A stretch of 64,000 bases of DNA from Thaumasiovibrio subtropicus (GTDB taxonomy: Bacteria; Pseudomonadota; Gammaproteobacteria; Enterobacterales; Vibrionaceae): NCBI RefSeq assembly GCF_019703835.1, contig NZ_AP023055.1, forward strand, positions 124,001 to 188,000. The letters are read 5' to 3'. Below the pieces are notes generated by a model, which searched no databases, had not been told where the DNA came from, and saw only the letters and a program-made list of their open reading frames with translations. Numbering within the stretch: the stretch's first letter is position 1; every line of letters starts with the position of its first letter. Both the position numbers and the translations under genes were made by a program. Of the stretch, positions 60,851 to 64,000 are shown in pieces.

Positions 60851-61942
60851 TCACCCGCTATACGTCTCAGCGATGTCGATAAACTTGTCTTCGATAGCGA
60901 GGAATGCATCGACAACTTCCGGGTCAAAATGGTTTGCTCTGCCTTTGACAATAATGGACTTGGCTGCATCATGGCTCATTGGGTCTTTATACACACGTCG
61001 GCTAATCAATGCATCATAGACATCGGCCAATGCCATTAGGCGCGCACTCAATGGAATATTTTCACCACTCAAACCTTCTGGATAACCACTACCATCCCAT
61101 TTTTCATGGTGACCATACGCAATCTCTTTTGCTGCGTTTAGCAGCATATTGGGCTTCCCTAACCGCTTTTCAGCCTTGAGCAGTGTTTGCAGCCCTAGCA
61201 TGGGGTGCTTCTTCATCTCTTCGAACTCTTCAAAGGTCAATTTTCCCGGTTTTAAAAGGATATTGTCGGTGATCCCCACTTTGCCAATATCATGCAGTGG
61301 GGCCGCTTTAAAGTAAGCGTCGATGACGTTATCGCATAACTTTTCATGGTACTTGGATTTCTGAGAGAGCTCCTCCGCCAATGCTCTTACGTAATATTGC
61401 GTTCTAAGTATGTGATCTCCCGTCTCTGGATCGCGTGTTTCAGCCAGTCCGGCTAAGGAATAGACAATGGCATCTTGCATCTGATTTAATTCTTCATATC
61501 GATTTTTAATCTCCTTTTCTAAATAATCATTCTGGTTGGATAAAATATCTCTAGAGCGCTTGTTTTGGAGGTGGGTTTTTACTCTTGATTTCAAAATTGA
61601 GACATTAATAGGCTTGTGTATATAATCTGAAGCACCTAATTTTAGCCCTATTTTCTCATCTTCTTTGGTGTCTTTTGCGGTAAGAAAAATGACAGGGATA
61701 TCATGGGTTTTGGGATCTCGTCGTATCTCTTTTATGACATCATACCCAGTTAAACCCGGCATAATTATGTCGAGTAAAACAAGTTCTATCTGGTTGTTTT
61801 TTAATAGTTTAAGTGCTTCTTTGCCTGAGGTGGTGACTTTTATTTGATAAAAACTTGATAGAGCCTCAGACATCCATGTGATGTTTTCTGGGGAATCATC
61901 GACGATCAAGACCGTACAGTCACTGAGGTTAGATAATAGCAT
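60851..61942 (-). CDS. Response regulator with HD-GYP c-di-GMP phosphodiesterase domain
   Basis: A 363-residue protein with a receiver domain (VDDSPEN; phospho-Asp in LVLLDIIMPG near 56; HKPINV) and an HD-GYP domain with HDIGKVGI near 215 and HHEKWDGSGYP near 283. It should degrade c-di-GMP when phosphorylated. It is divergent from the hybrid kinase gene at 62051, its likely partner; the TPR-GGDEF protein at 15910 does the reverse reaction. ATG start at 61942 with AAGGAG upstream. Confidence 0.92.
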   Translation of the reverse strand: MLLSNLSDCTVLIVDDSPENITWMSEALSSFYQIKVTTSGKEALKLLKNNQIELVLLDIIMPGLTGYDVIKEIRRDPKTHDIPVIFLTAKDTKEDEKIGLKLGASDYIHKPINVSILKSRVKTHLQNKRSRDILSNQNDYLEKEIKNRYEELNQMQDAIVYSLAGLAETRDPETGDHILRTQYYVRALAEELSQKSKYHEKLCDNVIDAYFKAAPLHDIGKVGITDNILLKPGKLTFEEFEEMKKHPMLGLQTLLKAEKRLGKPNMLLNAAKEIAYGHHEKWDGSGYPEGLSGENIPLSARLMALADVYDALISRRVYKDPMSHDAAKSIIVKGRANHFDPEVVDAFLAIEDKFIDIAETYSG

Positions 61943-62050
61943 TGCCTAACTCCTTCAAAATTTGACTAAATAACTTCTTTTACTAATATTATTATTAATA
62001 AGTATAGAGTGATTTTTATTACGTGGGCGATTTTATCGTTAGGTGATTCA

Positions 62051-64000
62051 ATGGGGTCGGTTAAATCCTTATTGATAATGCTGTTTGTTGTTATTTCATT
62101 TTGTTCCGCTGCAATGTTTAACGTGACGATGAATATTTCTGAGTTGCGAGATGAAAATAGCTTTTATAACCGACAGCTACAGACTTTCTATTTGCTTTCT
62201 CATGAATTACAGGAGAGCTCTGAGCTATTGAGTCGATTTGCGCGCGCGTATGTGTCGACAGGGGAAGCACGGTGGTTGCAGTTGTATGAACAGGTGTTGG
62301 CAGTTAGAAGTGGAGAGTTGGTGATCCCTGAAGGAGAGGAATATCAGTTCTGGAGTGGCGTTGTTAGTCATCCTGATGCATTTGTATTCACAAAGCCCGT
62401 AGGTAGGATGCAACCTCTGCTTACTCGCATTCGTCTATCCGGGATACAGCCCGTGGAGTTTGTCGAGTTGCAAGCCGCTTTGGCACTGTCAGATGATCTT
62501 GTTCTTATTGAAAAGCAGGCGTTTTTGGCGATGGCTGGAAAAGAAAAAGGGCCGCTCGGGCAGGTGATTGACACTGGAAAACCCAACCCGCCATTGGCAA
62601 AAGCCTTGCTGTTTAGCGAGCGTTACTTCGAAGAAAAAACCAAGATCATGACGGCAATCGGCAATGCACATAATGTGATTGTGCAGCGTATGAAGGCCGA
62701 AGTGCTGACTCGAGACAAAGCAGCAGAGCGTTATGAATCCCTTAACCTCGCTTTAATGAGCACCTTGGTCTTTGTGGTGGCACTGGCGTTTATGTTGCTT
62801 TGGGTGTTTTACATCTTCCCGTTGAGTAAGTTGCTGAAAAAAGTGGTGAGTCATGTGCAGCAGAAAGACTTTGCATTCACGTTAGATCAGCGAGTGCGTG
62901 GTGACCTAAAGCAATTTGTGGATAGCTTAAACGTGGTTTTTGAACATGTTGCCAGTCAATTAACTCAAAATACGCTGGTGAAAGATTTCAATATCATTTT
63001 GCGCCGTAGCCGAGATGTACAGAGCTTGAGCCGTGAAGTGACCCACTTTTTGGTGCGGAGCCTGCCTGTCGAGATGGTGGGTATGTATATCTATCAAGAG
63101 GGCAAACTAACCCGTCTTGCCGGTGTGGGGTATGACGATCAAATCGAGAGCCCCCATCAAGGTTACACGCTGACTCAACTCGAAATTCTGTTGTCTTGTA
63201 AGAAGTATCATATGGCAGATTTGAAAGGAAAATATTCCGTTGACCTTAACGGCGGGATATTGCAATTAGAAGAGTTGATCTTTTTTCCTTTGCACGTCAA
63301 CAACGAGGCAGTGGCTTTGCTTGAACTGGGTGCTGCCAATACGCCCGCCAAAGGGAGCTTTGACTGGTTAGATAAAGTCCTCAATGATCTGGCATTGAGT
63401 ATTCAAGTTAACCTCAATAATGAGCAACAACGCGAAGCCGAAATGCGCGTCCGTCAGCAATCGCAGCTCAATCAAAGTATTCTCAATGCGTCACCAAACC
63501 CGATGTATTTCCTGTCTAACACGCGCCAATATCAACGCATCAATGCCAAGTTCATTGACTTGATCGGCCACCCAGCGGAGGCCATTATCGGCGCCCGACC
63601 GGGGGATCTGTTTGCCCCGGATGTGGCCGAAGCGATGAGCAAGGTGCATGGTGAGTTGCTTGGTACGGAAGCACAGAAAGAGTATGAAATCCGCTTGGAA
63701 ACCGAAGGTGATCACGCCTATGAAATGGTGGTGTTCGAAGCGGCGTTTCAAGACGATGAGAACAATGTCTCGGGCATTGTCGGCATGTTGCTCGATCTTA
63801 CTGAACGCAAGCAGATGGAAATTGCACTGCGTGAAGCGATTGAAGTGGCCGATTCTGCGAGTCGGGCAAAAGGGGAGTTCCTCGCCAATATGAGTCACGA
63901 GATTCGCACGCCAATGAACGCGATTTTGGGGATGGCCCATCTTGCCCTAAATACTGAATTGGATGATACGCAGGCCCGTTATGTTTCACGGATCAATGAA
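62051..64000 (+). CDS. Hybrid sensor histidine kinase with PAS domain (runs off the window)
   Basis: The gene is open to the window end (650 codons). ATG 62051 ([14 protein letters not shown], after AGGTGA) begins a membrane helix; a second hydrophobic segment lies at about 235-258 ([19 protein letters not shown]), with a periplasmic sensor between. Then comes a GAF-like region (about 310-455), a PAS domain (about 475-590, [20 protein letters not shown]) and the HisKA box [15 protein letters not shown] near 633. The rest, perhaps ATPase and receiver domains, lies outside. It is divergent from the HD-GYP regulator. Confidence 0.88.
   Translation, partial: MGSVKSLLIMLFVVISFCSAAMFNVTMNISELRDENSFYNRQLQTFYLLSHELQESSELLSRFARAYVSTGEARWLQLYEQVLAVRSGELVIPEGEEYQFWSGVVSHPDAFVFTKPVGRMQPLLTRIRLSGIQPVEFVELQAALALSDDLVLIEKQAFLAMAGKEKGPLGQVIDTGKPNPPLAKALLFSERYFEEKTKIMTAIGNAHNVIVQRMKAEVLTRDKAAERYESLNLALMSTLVFVVALAFMLLWVFYIFPLSKLLKKVVSHVQQKDFAFTLDQRVRGDLKQFVDSLNVVFEHVASQLTQNTLVKDFNIILRRSRDVQSLSREVTHFLVRSLPVEMVGMYIYQEGKLTRLAGVGYDDQIESPHQGYTLTQLEILLSCKKYHMADLKGKYSVDLNGGILQLEELIFFPLHVNNEAVALLELGAANTPAKGSFDWLDKVLNDLALSIQVNLNNEQQREAEMRVRQQSQLNQSILNASPNPMYFLSNTRQYQRINAKFIDLIGHPAEAIIGARPGDLFAPDVAEAMSKVHGELLGTEAQKEYEIRLETEGDHAYEMVVFEAAFQDDENNVSGIVGMLLDLTERKQMEIALREAIEVADSASRAKGEFLANMSHEIRTPMNAILGMAHLALNTELDDTQARYVSRINE

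Overview
The window looks like gammaproteobacterial DNA from the Vibrionaceae (Vibrio, Grimontia, Salinivibrio or Photobacterium relatives). The evidence is gene content and style: a fructose-type PTS locus with an AraC regulator, DbpA, PpsR/PpsA, RimK beside a MaoP (DUF413) homologue, a DUF2860 protein, Spondin_N proteins and clear CRP-, Fur- and Zur-type operators. In Vibrio cholerae several of these genes (ppsA, dbpA) are, from memory, on the second chromosome, so this may be chromosome II; that is inference. I see no rRNA, tRNA, CRISPR array, prophage or integron.

Layout. 1-3.5 kb: fructose/mannose-type PTS genes (EIIABC start, AraC regulator, separate EIIA and EIIB) with CRP-like sites and a cytochrome b561. 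3.5-9.6 kb: small housekeeping genes, aquaporin, a HupE/UreJ-family membrane protein pair behind a Zur-like box, and dbpA. 9.6-12.4 kb: ParB-like small protein, a hydratase, and a Zur-box-linked COG0523 GTPase. 13.2-19.3 kb: large lipoprotein, TPR-GGDEF diguanylate cyclase, MocR regulator. 19.5-22.6 kb: EamA exporter, then a flavoprotein plus ACR3/BASS-like transporter behind both a Fur-like and a Zur-like box. 22.7-27.1 kb: YnfA, CoA-transferase, VOC, DM13 and LRR lipoprotein genes. 27.2-29.3 kb: zinc-acquisition pair (outer-membrane barrel with a His-rich loop, and a ZnuA-like binding protein) behind two Zur-like boxes. 29.6-33.2 kb: two-component system with two Spondin_N proteins. 33.6-37 kb: tripartite tricarboxylate transporter. 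37.1-38.7 kb: ArsR regulator and ArsP-type permease. 38.9-42.2 kb: porin, small membrane proteins and a GNAT gene split by a 261-bp repeat. 42.3-45.6 kb: operon of an Asp-tailed secreted protein, two-component system and SH3 lipoprotein. 45.9-49.9 kb: P-loop protein, degenerate ABC exporter, MFS transporter. 50-54 kb: AT-rich accessory stretch with a tandem duplication and an ISAs1-family element. 54-64 kb: DUF2860 barrel, rimK, maoP, ppsR/ppsA, glyoxalase-like protein, HD-GYP response regulator and a hybrid histidine kinase running off the end.

Two themes tie the window together. First, five Zur-type operators precede four separate loci (HupE-like pair, COG0523 GTPase, flavoprotein/transporter, outer-membrane barrel/ZnuA), so much of the first 30 kb reads as a zinc-starvation programme, with candidate parts (HupE-like, flavoprotein, ACR3-like carrier) whose role in zinc is not established. 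Second, a family of small TA-flanked inverted-repeat elements (29, 45 and 261 bp, plus fragments) is scattered through the window; one copy has cut an acetyltransferase gene whose reading frame is restored exactly when the element and one TA are removed.
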